Origin: Anaeramoeba flamelloides
Taxonomy: Eukaryota; Metamonada; Anaeramoebidae
NCBI GenBank assembly: GCA_027625915.1
Contig: JANTQA010000012.1
Coordinates: forward strand, 1,519,001-1,583,000
DNA: 64,000 nt
Direction: 5' to 3'
In this document: in pieces, positions 1 through 12,279 of the stretch
Layout: every line of letters begins with the position of its first letter
How positions within the stretch are numbered: position 1 is the first letter of the stretch
Notes under the pieces: generated by a model
What the model was told of the DNA's origin: nothing
Databases searched by the model: none
The model's input: the letters and a program-made list of their open reading frames with translations, nothing else
Program-made: the position numbers and the translations under genes

Positions 1-303
1 TTATGGATAGGCAACAAGGTAAAACAACAATTGTTGATTGATTTGTTTGGTGAGAAGTCTTTGAATTCACCAACACAGAGACGGGTCCCTGATTTAAATA
101 ATCTTTTTAACCAAAGGTTCCAGCTACTTTTCTTAAAATTTAAAAATATTTCATTTCGAGATATTCCTTTTCTAATTGTTAAACAGGGGGGTAAAAATGA
201 AAAGAAATTCTTATTTTGGTTGATGGAAGATAAAACACAAACCACAATGACTTATTATGAATATGTTCATTTATTATTAAGAGACCTTTTAAACAAAGAT
301 TAA
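1..303 (+). CDS. C-terminal part of an unrecognised protein (cut by the window edge)
   Basis: The frame is open from base 1 to a TAA at 301-303, giving about 100 residues. It has no in-frame ATG near the edge, so the true start lies outside the window. The product is mixed hydrophobic and charged, with the stretches LNNLFNQRFQLLFLKF, FRDIPFLIVKQGGK and MTYYEYVHLLLRDLL. It lacks the low-complexity look of the noncoding DNA and is richer in G and C than what follows. AT-rich sequence resumes right after the stop, as expected for a 3' UTR. I do not recognise the family, and no domain can be named from this tail. It could also be the last exon of a spliced gene. Confidence 0.6.
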   Translation, partial: LWIGNKVKQQLLIDLFGEKSLNSPTQRRVPDLNNLFNQRFQLLFLKFKNISFRDIPFLIVKQGGKNEKKFLFWLMEDKTQTTMTYYEYVHLLLRDLLNKD

Positions 304-1604
304 TCATTTTTTTTTAAAACAATTATTATTAATATATATTTAAATCTTTCGTTTGTGTATTTTTTCTTTCTTTGTTTGTTTAATTTTTTTGTTTTTTTTT
401 TTTTTTTTTTGATCAAAATTAATTCGAAAAAAATTGAAATTTTCGAGTTCGAAAAAAATCTTTTTGGTAGAAACAAGTTTGTTGGTCATTGAAATGGTGG
501 GGTATTTGTTTATATTGTGATTATCTATCTATCCGTATATTATAGAATCAACATTTTTAAAAAGTTAAAATAATATTCAGTTCAAAAAAAAAAAAAAAAT
601 CTATCAAAATTATTGAAAAGCGGTTTTATGATCAAAAAATTTAACAGTATTTTCTATTTTGAGATGTGTTCAAAATAAAAAAGAATTTGATATTTGTTTT
701 CTTTATCATTTTAACATAAAATGAATTTTTCATTGATCCTTTGATATATTTTCAAGGAATTAACTAAAATAGTATAATCTAATAAAATTAAAAAATAAAA
801 ATAAAAAATCAATATAAAATCGAGTTTTTTTATTTATTGCAAACCCCATTTTCAAAATTTTAACTGGCCTGAAATAATAAATTGAAAAAAAAAAATTATC
901 ATTTAGTACTCAAGAATAATTAATAACTAAAACTGATTTTTAATTAATTCTTAAATCAGTCTTAATATATAAAAAACTGATATTTTAAAAATTAAAAAAA
1001 ATCAAACTCAAAAAAAGTTACTCACAATTTTTGATATGAGCATTATTGATTGTTTTTACTAGTGAACTTTCACTGAAAAAAAGTTGACAAGAATCTTTTT
1101 TGCTAATAATTAAATTTCATTTAAGAGGACATTAGATAGTTTCATTTTTGTTAGTGATTATTTGTCTTTTCGAAGATCTTTTTTTTTTCAAAATAATCTT
1201 TTACAAAAAAAAAAAGAAAAAAAATAAAAAAAAAATAGAAAAAGAAAACGAAAAAGGAAAAAGGAAAAGGAAAACAAAAATTTGAAAAACCAAAACTAAA
1301 AATTACCAAATTAAAAAAAATGATTCTTTTTCAAAAATTTGAAAATATTTTTTTGAGAAGAATATTGAATATAAATCCTTAAAAAAAAATTCTATTAACA
1401 TTAAATTGTGTGTCAAAATTTTTGATAAATCATTTATTTGGGAATATAAACAATAAATTTTAATTTAATCAGTATTGTCATTTCTCTTAGTTTTTAGTAC
1501 TCCTATACAGAGAGAAAGAATTTCAAAAGAAAATATTATTTCAACATAAAAAAAAAAACAAGTTTAATGGGGAAATTAATTAATCGGTCATTTTTGGAAA
1601 TACA
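304..1604. other. Intergenic, AT-rich, no gene seen
   Basis: Homopolymer A and T runs and short A/G-rich stretches (around 1200-1300). I see no open frame of note, no RNA gene and no recognisable repeat apart from simple sequence. Confidence 0.6.
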
Positions 1605-2053
1605 TACAGCCCTTCCAAGTCTACCCTAAATTTTTAAATAAAACACGATTGGGTTATCTATTCTTAATTTCTATTTACAAACAATTCCTAAATAAGAGTT
1701 ATTATTCCAAAAAAAAATTTCTATAAATGAGCTATTATCAAATTTTTGAAACAATAAAAAAAAAATTTGAAGATTCATGAAGCACTTAAAAATATTGTTC
1801 AAAAATGGTAAATTTTTAAAGATCAGTAAATATTGATATTTTTTTAGAACTTCTTTCAACTGATAATTTTGAAGTTTTATGGGATCTTGAATTTATTTTT
1901 TGATGTACCCAAAATCTGAATAATAGTTCATTTATTGAAATTTTTTTTTGGGTTTATAACTCTTATTTCGGAATTTTTTGTAAATAGAAAATAAGAATAG
2001 AAAACCCAATTGTGTTTTATTTAAAATTTTAGGGTAGACTTGGAAGGGCTGTA
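1605..2053. mobile_element. Small inverted-repeat element, family 2 (TACAGCCCTTCC ends), copy a
   Basis: The left end reads TACAGCCCTTCCAAGTCTAC. The right end is its reverse complement, finishing GGAAGGGCTGTA. The two arms match for roughly 130 bp (about 1605-1735 and 1920-2053), including the segment around AATAAAACACGATTGGGTT and its mirror near 2000-2035. The centre has no coding capacity. Ends that begin with TA and CAG suggest a nonautonomous Tc1/mariner-type element with a TA target. A much shorter relative lies at 44310-44459. Arm divergence shows it is old. Confidence 0.75.
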
Positions 2054-4674
2054 CTTTTCTAAAAAAAAATGTTTCTTGTTGGTATTTAAAAAAAAATCAA
2101 TTTTTGCTAATAAGCTATTTCCAAGAAATGGGGTAATTTTATTTTAAAATATATCTTTTAAACTTAATCTTCAAAAAATATTATAACATATAAAATCATT
2201 AAATACGATTTATCGATTCTTGATAATAATTCAATTTGTTTCTTAGTATTGTATTACAAAAATAAAAGATATTAAATTTTCTGATCTCGATTTATCTGTT
2301 ATTTTTTAGGGGTGAAAATTGGTGTATATTATTTTTTTTTTGATATAAAAAATCATTTTCATAAATTGTTTAATCTCAACAAAATTCCAAATAGTATTGC
2401 AAGTATATAACTGTATTTTATTGTTTAAAAAATCATTGAAACCCTTTCATATTTCCTGTTTTTTTATTGTAATTGGCCGTAACTTGGTTTCACCAAAAAC
2501 AGTGGCATTTTTTTTTCATTTTTTGGATATACTTCAATTAACATATTTTGAAATAAATACCTTAGTCGTTGCTTCGATTGAAATTTATATTAAACCTATT
2601 TTATTATTGTCAATTAATGAATACATTCGCTAATAAAGATGATTTTTCATGAAATGTAAAAAAATAATCCTCACTTTTTTGGAAATACCTTATTTAAATT
2701 TTCATTTTGGTTTTGAAATTTTTTTATATGGTGGCGTGTATTCCAGTCGGTGTAGAAAAAGGATTTGTATTTTTTCAAACATTAAATCAAATGAAATTTC
2801 TTTGTTTAAAAAACAAATCAAATTATATTCTTTTTTGTTTCAATTGTGAAAACAAACAAGTTGAATTCAACACCTTTTTGGCCGATCATTGATTTATTTT
2901 GATTTTAGTAATTAAATAAATAATTAAATGTTGAAAATGGATTTATTTTTTTTTCAATTTTTTACAAAAGATTCCAGGTGACTGTTGGACTAAAATAGTG
3001 AATCAAGTGTTGGGTTTTACTGTATTTTAATCAAATTTAGATGTGTATATTCATTAAAACAAATTTTTTGTAAAAAATCATTATCGCGGTCTATTAGGAT
3101 ATTTACACATATATGGATATATTAATATATATTAACAGAATTTTAATTACAAATTTAATTTTTTTTCAAAAAGATTTCAATAATAATTATTATTTCTTCA
3201 AATGATCAAAACAAAAACAAAATTCGGTTTTATTTTGAAAAGATCGAAAAATGATAGACCGATAAATTTTTTGACCCTCAATCAATTTTTGTTTATTGTT
3301 TCCTTTTTTCTTAATGAATACTTTTTTGTTAATTTAATAAATGATGATTACAATAAATATATAGAAATTGCAAAATAAAAGGTAAACCAACAATCTTTTT
3401 TACAGTTTCAAGTACCATAATACTTTGAAAAAAAAAAAAACATAAATAAAAAAAATCCAAACAGCTTATCTAAAAAAAGTGTGAAATAAAATTCTTCAAG
3501 TCGAAATTCAAAGTCGCAATTTCTTTATTAAAACCAATTTAGTTATCCTTGAAAAAACTATTGTAAATCTTTTTTAAAAACTTTTCTAAAATCTAATAAG
3601 TTTCCAAACAAATTCCGATAACTTCATTTTCTATTATTGTTGTTTGTCAAAATAAATAGTGTTGTTCTGAAAGTGTTATAAAAGTAATCAGTTTTTCATT
3701 TTAATTCTAGAAACCCTGAGGAATTAATTTTATTTTAAAATGATTTTTCATTTTCATCATCATAAAAAATTGTTTATTACCTTTTTCTCTCAAGAGTAAC
3801 TGAATTGAAGGAAACCTCAACAACATAAATAGAACAAATTTCTATTAAATGTTTAGAATGGTAATTCAACAAGAAAATATATTCGTTAGATTTTGTTTTG
3901 TAAATTTGTAAGTGAGCAAGTTTCTTGAATAATAATTTTTTTTCAAAGTAAATTTTTGAAGATAATTTTAATCTTCTCTTGTACTGTAAATGTTGTTTTG
4001 GTTGGCGACCATTTTTGTTTGTATTTGTTTTCAATTTTTAGATTATCTTTTGAAAAAATAGCTCTTTTCTTTTGGAAAATTCGACAAAATTATTACTTTT
4101 GGTTAAAAGGTTAAACCTTCTTTGTTCATCTATTTATTTCTGAAAAATGTCTGTATAATAATTCCATTTAATTTGGCTTCTTTTCTTTTGATTCTTGACA
4201 GAGAGAAAATAAGACCAATTCTTCTTTTTCCCCAACTGACGTTTTATTTTAAAAAAAAACATGTGATTTATTTTTGACAAAATCAAATACTTTATTAAAT
4301 TAAACAAGTTTGTTTTTTGAAAAGACCTAGTCTTTCCGTTAAAAGCTTAAATAGGGAACACAAAGGTTTTTCAATTTGCTTTTGAATCTGAGAATTGTTA
4401 AATCGTTTTCAATATGCCCAATTATGAATTTCCATAAAAATGGTTTTAGTTTCGGTATTGTCTGAAGAATTCAGAAATATTGATTTTTTAACACAATACT
4501 CTCAAGCAAAAAATTAAATTCTTAAAAAAAATCAAACACCTACTAATTTTTATAAAATTTGTAAAAACCAGTTTTCTTGTGAAAACGAAGAATAGTATGC
4601 TTTTTGTCTTTAATCCTTCAATAAAATCATTTTTTTTTTTTTATTCTAAATTTTTTTATTCTTTTATTAATCAA
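2054..4674. other. Intergenic upstream of helicase copy A, no supported gene
   Basis: Mostly AT-rich filler. Between about 2397 and 2892 two adjacent frames are open for 60-80 codons and base composition is slightly more gene-like. On - an 85-codon frame lies at 3777-4034. None shows a recognisable motif, splice context or conserved partner in the window, so I do not call genes here. Homology to the other arm of the inverted duplication begins near 4628. Confidence 0.5.
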
Positions 4675-7600
4675 ATGGTTTGTAACCTTCTCCAAAATAA
4701 ATCCCAAAAACCCCAATTATTAACACAAAATACTTAACTTATTCTTTCCTTTTTTTCTAAAAATGCTTTCACTTATTATCCAAAAAACAAATTGTATCTT
4801 CCCTTTTTTAAAAAAAACAAAATCAAAAGAAACCAACCAAAGTTTCTTATACTTTTCATATTGAATCTCAACCCAAAAAAAAAGGAACAGTATCACTTCA
4901 AGACGACCAATTATCTTTAAAAGTTTCAAGCCATGAAACGTTGTGCTATAAATTTAGTGAAGAAACCAAAGTAAGCCTCAAACTTTTTTTCTATGACAGA
5001 TCTTTTTTTTTTTGTTTTTTGTTTTTTGTTTTTTTTTTATTTATTTTATTTCTCTTTCAAAAGATTTTTTTGTATTTTTTTCAATTCAAATTTTGAAATT
5101 GAATGATTCGTAATCTTTTTTAAATCTTCTTATTTAATCAACAGAACATGACTGACTTTTTTAAAAGACCTTCTTCTGACTTTATTTCAATTTTAAAAAA
5201 ATTCAATTTTTCCTAAAAAAAAAGCACAAAAAAAATATGCTTTTTGATTTTTTTTAAAAAAAGCACAAAAAAAAAAAGAAATTGAATTTTTAGAGTTTCC
5301 TTTTTGTTTCTTTTCAAAAAAAAACAATAAACAAAAAACAAGAAAAAATAAACAAAAAATATAAACCCTTAATATAAACCCTTATTCTTTTAAAAATTAT
5401 GATTTCCCGATAATAATTAAAAAAAAACCAAATAAATAAATAAAATCTTTTAGATTCTTTCAACCGAAACAAACGAAATTTCAGTTGTAATTACACCAAA
5501 CAAACGAGCAAAATTCAGTTTTGTGAATGAAGAATCGTGCCAAACTTTTGTTGAAAATTTGAAAAATCAATTGGAAAAGTTTGAACAACCCAAAAACAAA
5601 GAAAACAGCAAGGAACAAAAAAAAGAGCAAGTTGACAAATTAGAGTTTTCTCCAATGGAGCAGTTACAAAGAAGAAGAAACAGCAAGCCATCAAGAACTG
5701 TGAGGTTTTCTCGCTCTAAAAAAACCCAATTAAAAAACAAAAACCAAAAATCACAAGACAAATACTCCAAAAAAAACCGAAACGAATCCACAAACGGAAG
5801 CGATAACCGTGATCAAGAAGAATTTAGAGGCAGAAAAAACAATTCCAAAAAATATAACAAAAAATCTCAAAACAGATCTGAAGAAGAATCACAATCACAG
5901 TCAGAATCAGACCAAGGTTCAAAAACAAAAAAAAGATCTCAATCTGGATCTGGATCCGAATCACCAATAGAATCAAAAACATTATCACAAGAAGAAGAAG
6001 GATCACAAGAGGAAAGAAAAAAAAAAACTGATAAAAGTTCAAGAAATAGAGATAAAAAAAATAGCAAAAGAGAAAGATCAAGAGAAAAAGATAAATATTC
6101 AAAAAGAGAAAAAGACAGACATAGTAAAAAAGAAGAATATTCAAACAGAGAAAGAGAAGATTACCAAGATAGAAATTGGAGAAACGAAAGATCCAATTAT
6201 CATCGAAATGACAATTATCATCAAGGAAGAAATACAGGTTATTACAACTCAAATAACAGATTTCGAGACAATAGAGAATCTAGATCAAGATCAAGTAGAT
6301 ATAATAATTCAAATTATTCGAGGTATAACAACAAAGAAGACAATCGTTATTCACCCAGAAATGATAGAGAGAATAAAGTATATTCTTCAAGCGATTGGAG
6401 AAGAAAATCCAAGTATGATGAAGAAGAAAAAACAAGCACTAACAATAAAGAACAATCAAGAGAAAGATCTAATGAAAGAGAAAAAAAAAACTTTTCAAAT
6501 TATAAAAATGAAAATAGTAATAACGAAAGGCAAAGCAATTACAACAGAAATTCTTATTATAGATCAAGCCAAAATAATTACAGAACCAATAATTACCGAT
6601 CAAGAAACAATGAAAAATATAGTTATAAGCCAAAAGAGGAAATTTTCAAGCAAAAGAGTTTAGACTTGGATTTAATCAAAAAAACTTGAAAAGCAAAGAG
6701 TACAAGATGAAGAAGAAGGAAAAAATTGCATCATTATTTGTTGATCTGGATGCGTACGACGAAGTATCTGTTGAAATTACTGGCGACAATATTCCAGAAC
6801 CAATGTCGAATTTTTTATGATTTAGATATTGGAGAAATTGTTTATAAGAATGTCAAAGAAGCACGATTTGGAAGACCAACCCCAGTCCAAAAGCATTCCT
6901 TTTCTGTGATCATAAATGGAAGGGATCTGATGGCATGTGCAGAAACAGGCTCTGGTAAAACTGTAGCGTTTGCGTGCCCAATCATATCAAGAATTTTATT
7001 TGAAGGGATTGCTGTTCAAAAAAGAGGCAGTTTCAACAATTATCAACGAAGGTATGGATTTGTAGCGGAACCATTATCGTTGATCTTGACACCAACTCGT
7101 GAGTTATCACAACAAATCCACAAGGAATGTATAAAGTTTTCAAAAAACTCGCCATTGAATTGCTCTTGTGTCTATGGAGGAACCCCAATTTACAACCAAA
7201 TTAATTCACTCCGAAAGGAACCTACACACCTGTTAGTAGCAACCCCAGGAAGATTAATTGATTTGTTGAATAGAAAAGAAGTCAATTTAAGTAAACTGAA
7301 ATTTTTAGTTCTTGACGAAGCAGACAGAATGCTTGACATGGGATTTATTCCACAAATCAGAGAAATCATCGAAGATTTCAACATGCCAATTAAAAACAGA
7401 CAGACTTTGATGTTTAGTGCAACATTCCCCAAAGAAATCCAACGATTGGCATCAGACTTTTTAACAGATTACATCTTTTTGTCTGTTGGTAAAATCGGGT
7501 CAGCCACTTCATTAGTGACTCAAAAGGTGAGATTTGTTGAAGAACACGAGAAATTTGAAACCCTTGTCGAACTTTTAACAAAACACACAGGATTGACCTT

Positions 7601-8486
7601 AATTTTTGTTGAAAGGAAAATCGATGCAGACGATTTGGATAAGAAATTGTATGACGAAGGATTCCATGTTTTATCAATCCATGGTAACAAAACTCAAAGA
7701 CAAAGAGAAGAATCGTTAAAACTATTTAAAAACACAACAATTGATATTTTAGTTGCCACAGATGTTGCTGCTCGTGGATTGTAAGAAATCTATTTTTTGA
7801 TTTTTTTTTATATTATTATATTTTTTTTTTATTATTATTTTAAAAACATTTATAACATTACCTTAATTTATTAAATTTAAATTAATTTTAAAATTCAACT
7901 TAAATTTAATTTAATTGTTAATGAAATTGATATTGCTTTACTTTAATTTCTACTTGACAAATTTAAAAATTGGTATTTGTAAATTGTGATATTATCTTTC
8001 AATCCATCATATATTCAACTGAAACATATTTAAATGATTTATTTGTTGATTAATTAAAACATATTAACCCCCAAAAAACAAATTTATAGAGATGTACCAA
8101 ATGTCACACATGTAATTAATTATGATTTACCAACAGATATCAGTGATTATATCCATCGAATTGGTAGAACTGGAAGAGCAGGCCAACAAGGACTTGCAAC
8201 TGGATTCATTAATCATGGTTCAAATGCAAAAGTTTTAAGAAAATTAATTGGAACTTTAGAAGACAGCGAACAGGAAATCCCAGAATGGTTGATTGGAATG
8301 GCAGGAAACAGCTATGGTAGACGAAGTGGCGGCCGAAGATATAATAACAGAGGAAGAAACAACCGTAACAATGGAGGAAGATTCAGTGGAATCGATTATC
8401 GTAAATTACAAGGCAACCAAAGAAGATTTTATAATGGAAAATCAAGAAATAATAATAACCAAAGTAGAAGAAATTCAAAATGGTAA
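4675..8486 (+). CDS. DDX3/Ded1-like DEAD-box RNA helicase, copy A (4 exons; three homopolymer frameshifts)
   Basis: Predicted ATP-dependent RNA helicase, probably acting on mRNA in translation. Proposed exons are 4675-4677 (ATG only), 4830-4970, 5454-7780 and 8090-8486, with GT..AG introns of 152, 483 and 309 bp. Phases agree, and ignoring three extra bases gives about 954 aa. In order: a PH-like N-terminal region (about residues 1-93), a long Arg/Ser/Lys/Glu-rich stretch, then the core. Visible motifs are GRPTPVQKH (Q motif), [37 protein letters not shown] and [10 protein letters not shown]. The segment [12 protein letters not shown] before the core and EIPEWL after it are typical of Ded1/DDX3, and the tail is Gly/Arg/Asn-rich. 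Three +1 homopolymer differences from copy B fall between about 6675 and 6820 and together restore the frame. The start exon is inferred. Confidence 0.9.
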
Positions 8487-9589
8487 CCCACAATTGATAT
8501 ACACATTTATCAGTATATTATTGAAATATATATATATATATAAATTAAATTATTTTTTTTTATTTTTTTTTTCTTTATTGTTTTCTTTTTTATTATTATA
8601 ATTCGTTTTTTTTTATATCCATTTAATAATTCAAGGAACAATTTTGAAATTAAAAAATATTTATTATAATTATATAAAAAAAAAGGGACCTTTCTTTTTG
8701 ATTTTAATTAATTATATATATATATTTATATTTTTTTTCTGTTTTTGTTCCTAAACACAAATTTTTGTTTTTTTATAAACTTTATCATCTTCTCCTCACC
8801 TCAACTTTCCTTTTTTCCAATTTCTTTCATTTTCTTTCTTTATTCTTAATTAATTTATAAATTTTTATTGTAAATTTTACACAATTAATGATTAATATAA
8901 TTTGTATATATATATATATTTATTTCAAAATTATAGATTTTTTTTATTTTTTAATTTATCACCCCCCCCATCCCTTATATTTTCTACATAGATGAGAAAT
9001 TTCTTTTATTTCTTATTTCATTTCAGCAATTATTTACACATAATTGTCTATTTTAAAAAAATAAAAAGTCGATCTAATATTTTTTTTTTCAATTAATTGT
9101 TGTTCTTAAAAAAAGTAAAAAATTTTATTTAATTTTTTTTTACTTTATTTTCTTGTTCTTTTTAATTTTTATTTTAAAAATATCTTTTAATATTATTTTT
9201 ACATCTTTGAAAAAATTTCCGCACTTTAGAATTTGTTTTTATATTAAATTCTGAAAATTAAATATTTTTACCCGTTTGTAAATGCAGATTAAAAAAAAAA
9301 CTTTGCTCAAAAACTAAAATGAATCCAGAAAAACTCTAAAAGATAAATATCTTGGAGACAATCTGGTGCAATTTCCAGTTTTTTTCGAATACAATGGTTA
9401 TATATGTAGTATCACAAGATTCTATTGTATATATTTTTTTCTTAAATAATGTTTGACATAACTAAAAACAAAAATAAAAACCAAAATAAACTTAAAATAA
9501 AAAAAAAAGGATTGAAATTTTTTAGTTATGAAGTATACATTAAAAATGAAAAAAAAGTTTTTGATTTAGAACAAAAAGTACTGAAAATA

Positions 9590-10210
9590 AGCTATTTTTT
9601 TAAAAATTTTTGACCAACTTTATAATAGTATTGGAAGTAATTTATGTGTTTTATCACATATTCTTCCAAAAAAATTCATCAATCATTAGATCAGATTAAT
9701 TTATTCTAATTTTGTTAAATTTTAGTTTTTTACTTTTTTCTTTTTTTTTTTTTTTTTTGACTTTTTTGAATTTATTCTTTCTTTTTCTTTTTATTCTTTT
9801 TCTTTTCTTTTCTTTTTTCTTTTTTGGTAAAATTATGTAAAAAAAAAATGACTTCTTGGAAAGACAAAACACTCATTAAGAAAAATTGAGATCGTGTAAA
9901 ATGTCTTTTCAAATTCTGATATATTTATTAGCAAAAAATCTTTGTGTTAACCTTTTTTTTTCATTGAAATTTCAATAGCATAAAATACATAATGCTCATT
10001 TCTAAAATTGTGACTGACTTTTTTTAAAAATTTTAGGTTTTATTTTTTCCATTTTTTATAATATCAACCTTTGATATATTTAGAGTGACTTAAAAGTGAA
10101 TTTATAACAAGATTTAATTATAAATTGTTCTTGAATATATAAGGATATATTTTTTTTTTTTTTCAATTTATTATAACAGGCCAGCCACAATTTTTACAAT
10201 GGGTTTTAGT
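9590..10210 (+). repeat. Dispersed repeat R1, copy a
   Basis: About 620 bp matching 16110-16775 in direct orientation. Shared landmarks, in the same order, are TCTAATTTTGTTAAATTTTA, a long T/C-rich tract, AAAAATTGAGA followed by TGTAAAATGT, a TTGTTAACCTTTTTT block, an AATTGTGA(C/T)T block, and TAATTGTTCTTGAATA or its variant near the end. It has no coding capacity and no clear inverted termini. Length differences sit in the T/C-rich centre. Class unknown; it may be the remnant of a larger element. Confidence 0.7.
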
Positions 10211-11124
10211 CAACTCACTCACAGTAAAGATCTTTCTAATTAATTAAAGTAACTTTGTTTAATTAATTCTTTCAATTTCTTTCTTTCTTTTTTTTTTTTT
10301 ATTCAAAATATTTATTGAATTTAAAGTAAAGTTAATTTTTGATTTTTTTTTCTTTTTTGATTTCAAAAGAACTTTTTTTTCTATTTAAAAATTGGTTCGA
10401 AATTTTTAGGTTTTTTGTAGATTTTATTTTTGTTAATTAATTTAATGCAACTTGTTTCATCAAAAAAGAAAATAAAAAAATAAAAAAATTCAAATTAAAA
10501 TAAAATAATAAAAAAAAGTTTAACAATTCAAGAAAAAAATATCTAATCTTAGAATTTAAAACTCAAATATCAAAATGAGAGAAAGTTATTTCACAGTTTA
10601 ATTTTTTTTTTTTTTTTTCACAAATACAGTAACATTTTAGAAAGTGTATTCATAAACAAACCATAAAACAATAAAGAAAAATTTATATCAAGATTTTTAT
10701 TACTTTTATCTGTTTAATAATTAAATTCCAATAAATATCAATATATATTAATACAAAAGCCGATATATGACTCAAGATACTCATTTAATTCATTCCCTTT
10801 TCAACATGTTAAGCACAAATTTAGAGATATAACTATAAATAATTAATGAAAATAAATTCAAACTTTCTTATTTAAGATTAATTCATGCAATGTTTTTCTT
10901 TTAATTTGTTATGAAATATTAATCTACCATTTTCATATTGGGAGGACATATCCATAAATAGTGATCAATATTTACTAGTATCTCTTTATGTTCATATTTT
11001 AAACATAAAGTACAAAATTTATTTGAGTTTTAATTGATTACATAGTAATATCTATTTTAGTAATTAGCAAAGACCCTGAATTTTCGAATTGTTGTACTTG
11101 ACTAATAACTGAAATATTTTTGAT

Positions 11125-11325
11125 TACAGTCAGTTTCATTTTTAAGGCACAAACTTTCAACCAAAATTAAGGCACAAAAAAATCTTAAATTAAGGCACAA
11201 AATTGGGAATTTTTTTTTTTTAATATTTATTTTACTAGAATCTGAATTTTGTGCCTTAATTTGAGATTTTTATTGTACCTTAATTTTGGTTGAAAGTTTG
11301 TGTATAAAAAGTGGAACTGACTGTA
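11125..11325. mobile_element. Small inverted-repeat element, family 1 (TACAGTCAGTTTC ends), copy a
   Basis: This 201 bp palindromic element starts TACAGTCAGTTTCATTTTTA and ends with its mirror, GGAACTGACTGTA. Each arm carries the repeated words TTAAGGCACAAA and AAACTTTCAACC. Only about 30 bp of T-rich sequence separates the arms. It has the same length as the copy at 43506-43706. The flanking TA fits a Tc1/mariner-type target. Confidence 0.88.
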
Positions 11326-11636
11326 ATAAATATTTTTTTTTGGTTTTTAATTATTGAAAAATATTTTTGTACCATCTAACTGGTAGAATTCAACAACTCA
11401 TTACAATTACAATTATAAACTTTTCATACGAAGAAGCTTTACACTCTCTGGCTTCCACTTAATTTTATAGTTTATTCTTTGATCTTAAATTGAATCTTAT
11501 TAATTTTTCAGAATAAGGGTAAGCAAAATTTTTTACTTTTATTTTTGATTTAAATTTTTTTTTAATTCACTGAAATTATCATATTTCGAAAATTTTCAAT
11601 TTTGTCTTGTAAATAAAAATGCTTGTGTGTTTCTAT

Positions 11637-11661
11637 TATATATATATATATATATATATAT
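11637..11661. repeat. (TA)n microsatellite
   Basis: About 12 perfect TA units in the intergenic region, inside the LINE fossil span. Confidence 0.9.
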
Positions 11662-12279
11662 TTCAGCACATCATGAATTAATCCAAGAATAAAAATAATT
11701 TCAAGTTTTACTTTCATAATTATAAATTTATATCCTTAACGTTAATTAACATAATATAAGAGATTTTGATAATCTAATTTTTACCTATTTTCTAACAGAA
11801 TGTTTATTGAAATAATGGTTTACAGTTGTTATAGGGTTTTTAAGATTTTTTTAAATTTTAAACTAAAAGTGATATTTCATCTAAATAAACACCAAAATAT
11901 TTAACCTTTTGAAATCTCATTTATAGAACTGTTTTATCTTGATTAGGTTTAAATTCAAATGGAATAGTAATTTCAATTAGAGAATTTAATTTTTGTTTTA
12001 AACAGTTTTTTATTACAATTTTAAAATTATCGTTGAAAATATTAAATGTTTCTTCTAGTTAATAGTCCGAAAGTTTTGTTTTTTGGAGAAATTTTTATAC
12101 CTGGTTTCAAAATAAATATCGCAAATAACTAAATATTATTAATTAAGTAAATTCTTTGGCGTTTTGGGTGTAAATATATCAAAATCTCCATTTTTTATAT
12201 TTTTTAAAAGAGGAAAAATTTACCATTTTTTTGATTTTTTTTGTTTTAAAACCAATAAGCAAAAGAGCATTGTTTTAAA

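Larger units (their letters stand above)
10890..12060 (-). mobile_element. LINE (non-LTR retrotransposon) fossil, reverse-transcriptase C-terminal part
   Basis: Reading the minus strand, about 11915-11870 gives KVKYFGVYLDEI. This matches the KYLGV.LD motif that closes the reverse-transcriptase domain of LINEs. Further downstream, about 11015-10920, it reads CTLCLKYEHKEI, then HYLWICPPN, the CxxC...H...C zinc-knuckle-like C-terminus typical of LINE polymerases. The two pieces have the right order and strand, and the frame between them is broken by many stops and shifts. A family 1 element (11125-11325) sits inside the span. No 5' part, ORF1 or poly-A tail can be assigned. It lies in arm-specific DNA, so it is absent from the other arm. 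Confidence 0.7.
8487..12279. other. Intergenic between helicase A and CH-like A, rich in element remains
   Basis: Up to about 9180 the sequence still matches the other arm (helicase 3' flank). From there to about 12140 it is specific to this arm. It holds a dispersed repeat (about 9590-10210), a LINE fossil on - (about 10890-12060), a small inverted-repeat element (11125-11325) and a TA microsatellite (11637-11661). The last 140 bases again match the upstream flank of CH-like copy B. No host gene is visible. Confidence 0.7.

Noticed and set aside
2397-2892. Adjacent plus-strand frames (78, 66 and 61 codons)
   Set aside because: No recognisable motif, no splice context, and stops between them; possibly a decayed gene but unsupported.
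3777-4034. 85-codon minus-strand frame
   Set aside because: No motif and no partner exon; within the range of chance for the number of frames scanned.
4720-4929. 69-codon minus-strand frame also present in mirror form at 36092-36301
   Set aside because: Its conservation simply follows the inverted duplication. It overlaps the proposed helicase exon 4830-4970, whose plus-strand frame joins in phase to the next exon.
5567-6252. Minus-strand frames of 74 and 142 codons, rich in Phe/Leu
   Set aside because: Shadows of the Lys/Glu/Arg-rich helicase linker; complementing GAA/AAA codons gives open TTC/TTT frames.
10390-10410. GGTTCGAA-like word resembling a tRNA T-loop
   Set aside because: No matching acceptor stem, D-arm or anticodon arm around it; no tRNA could be folded by eye anywhere in the window.
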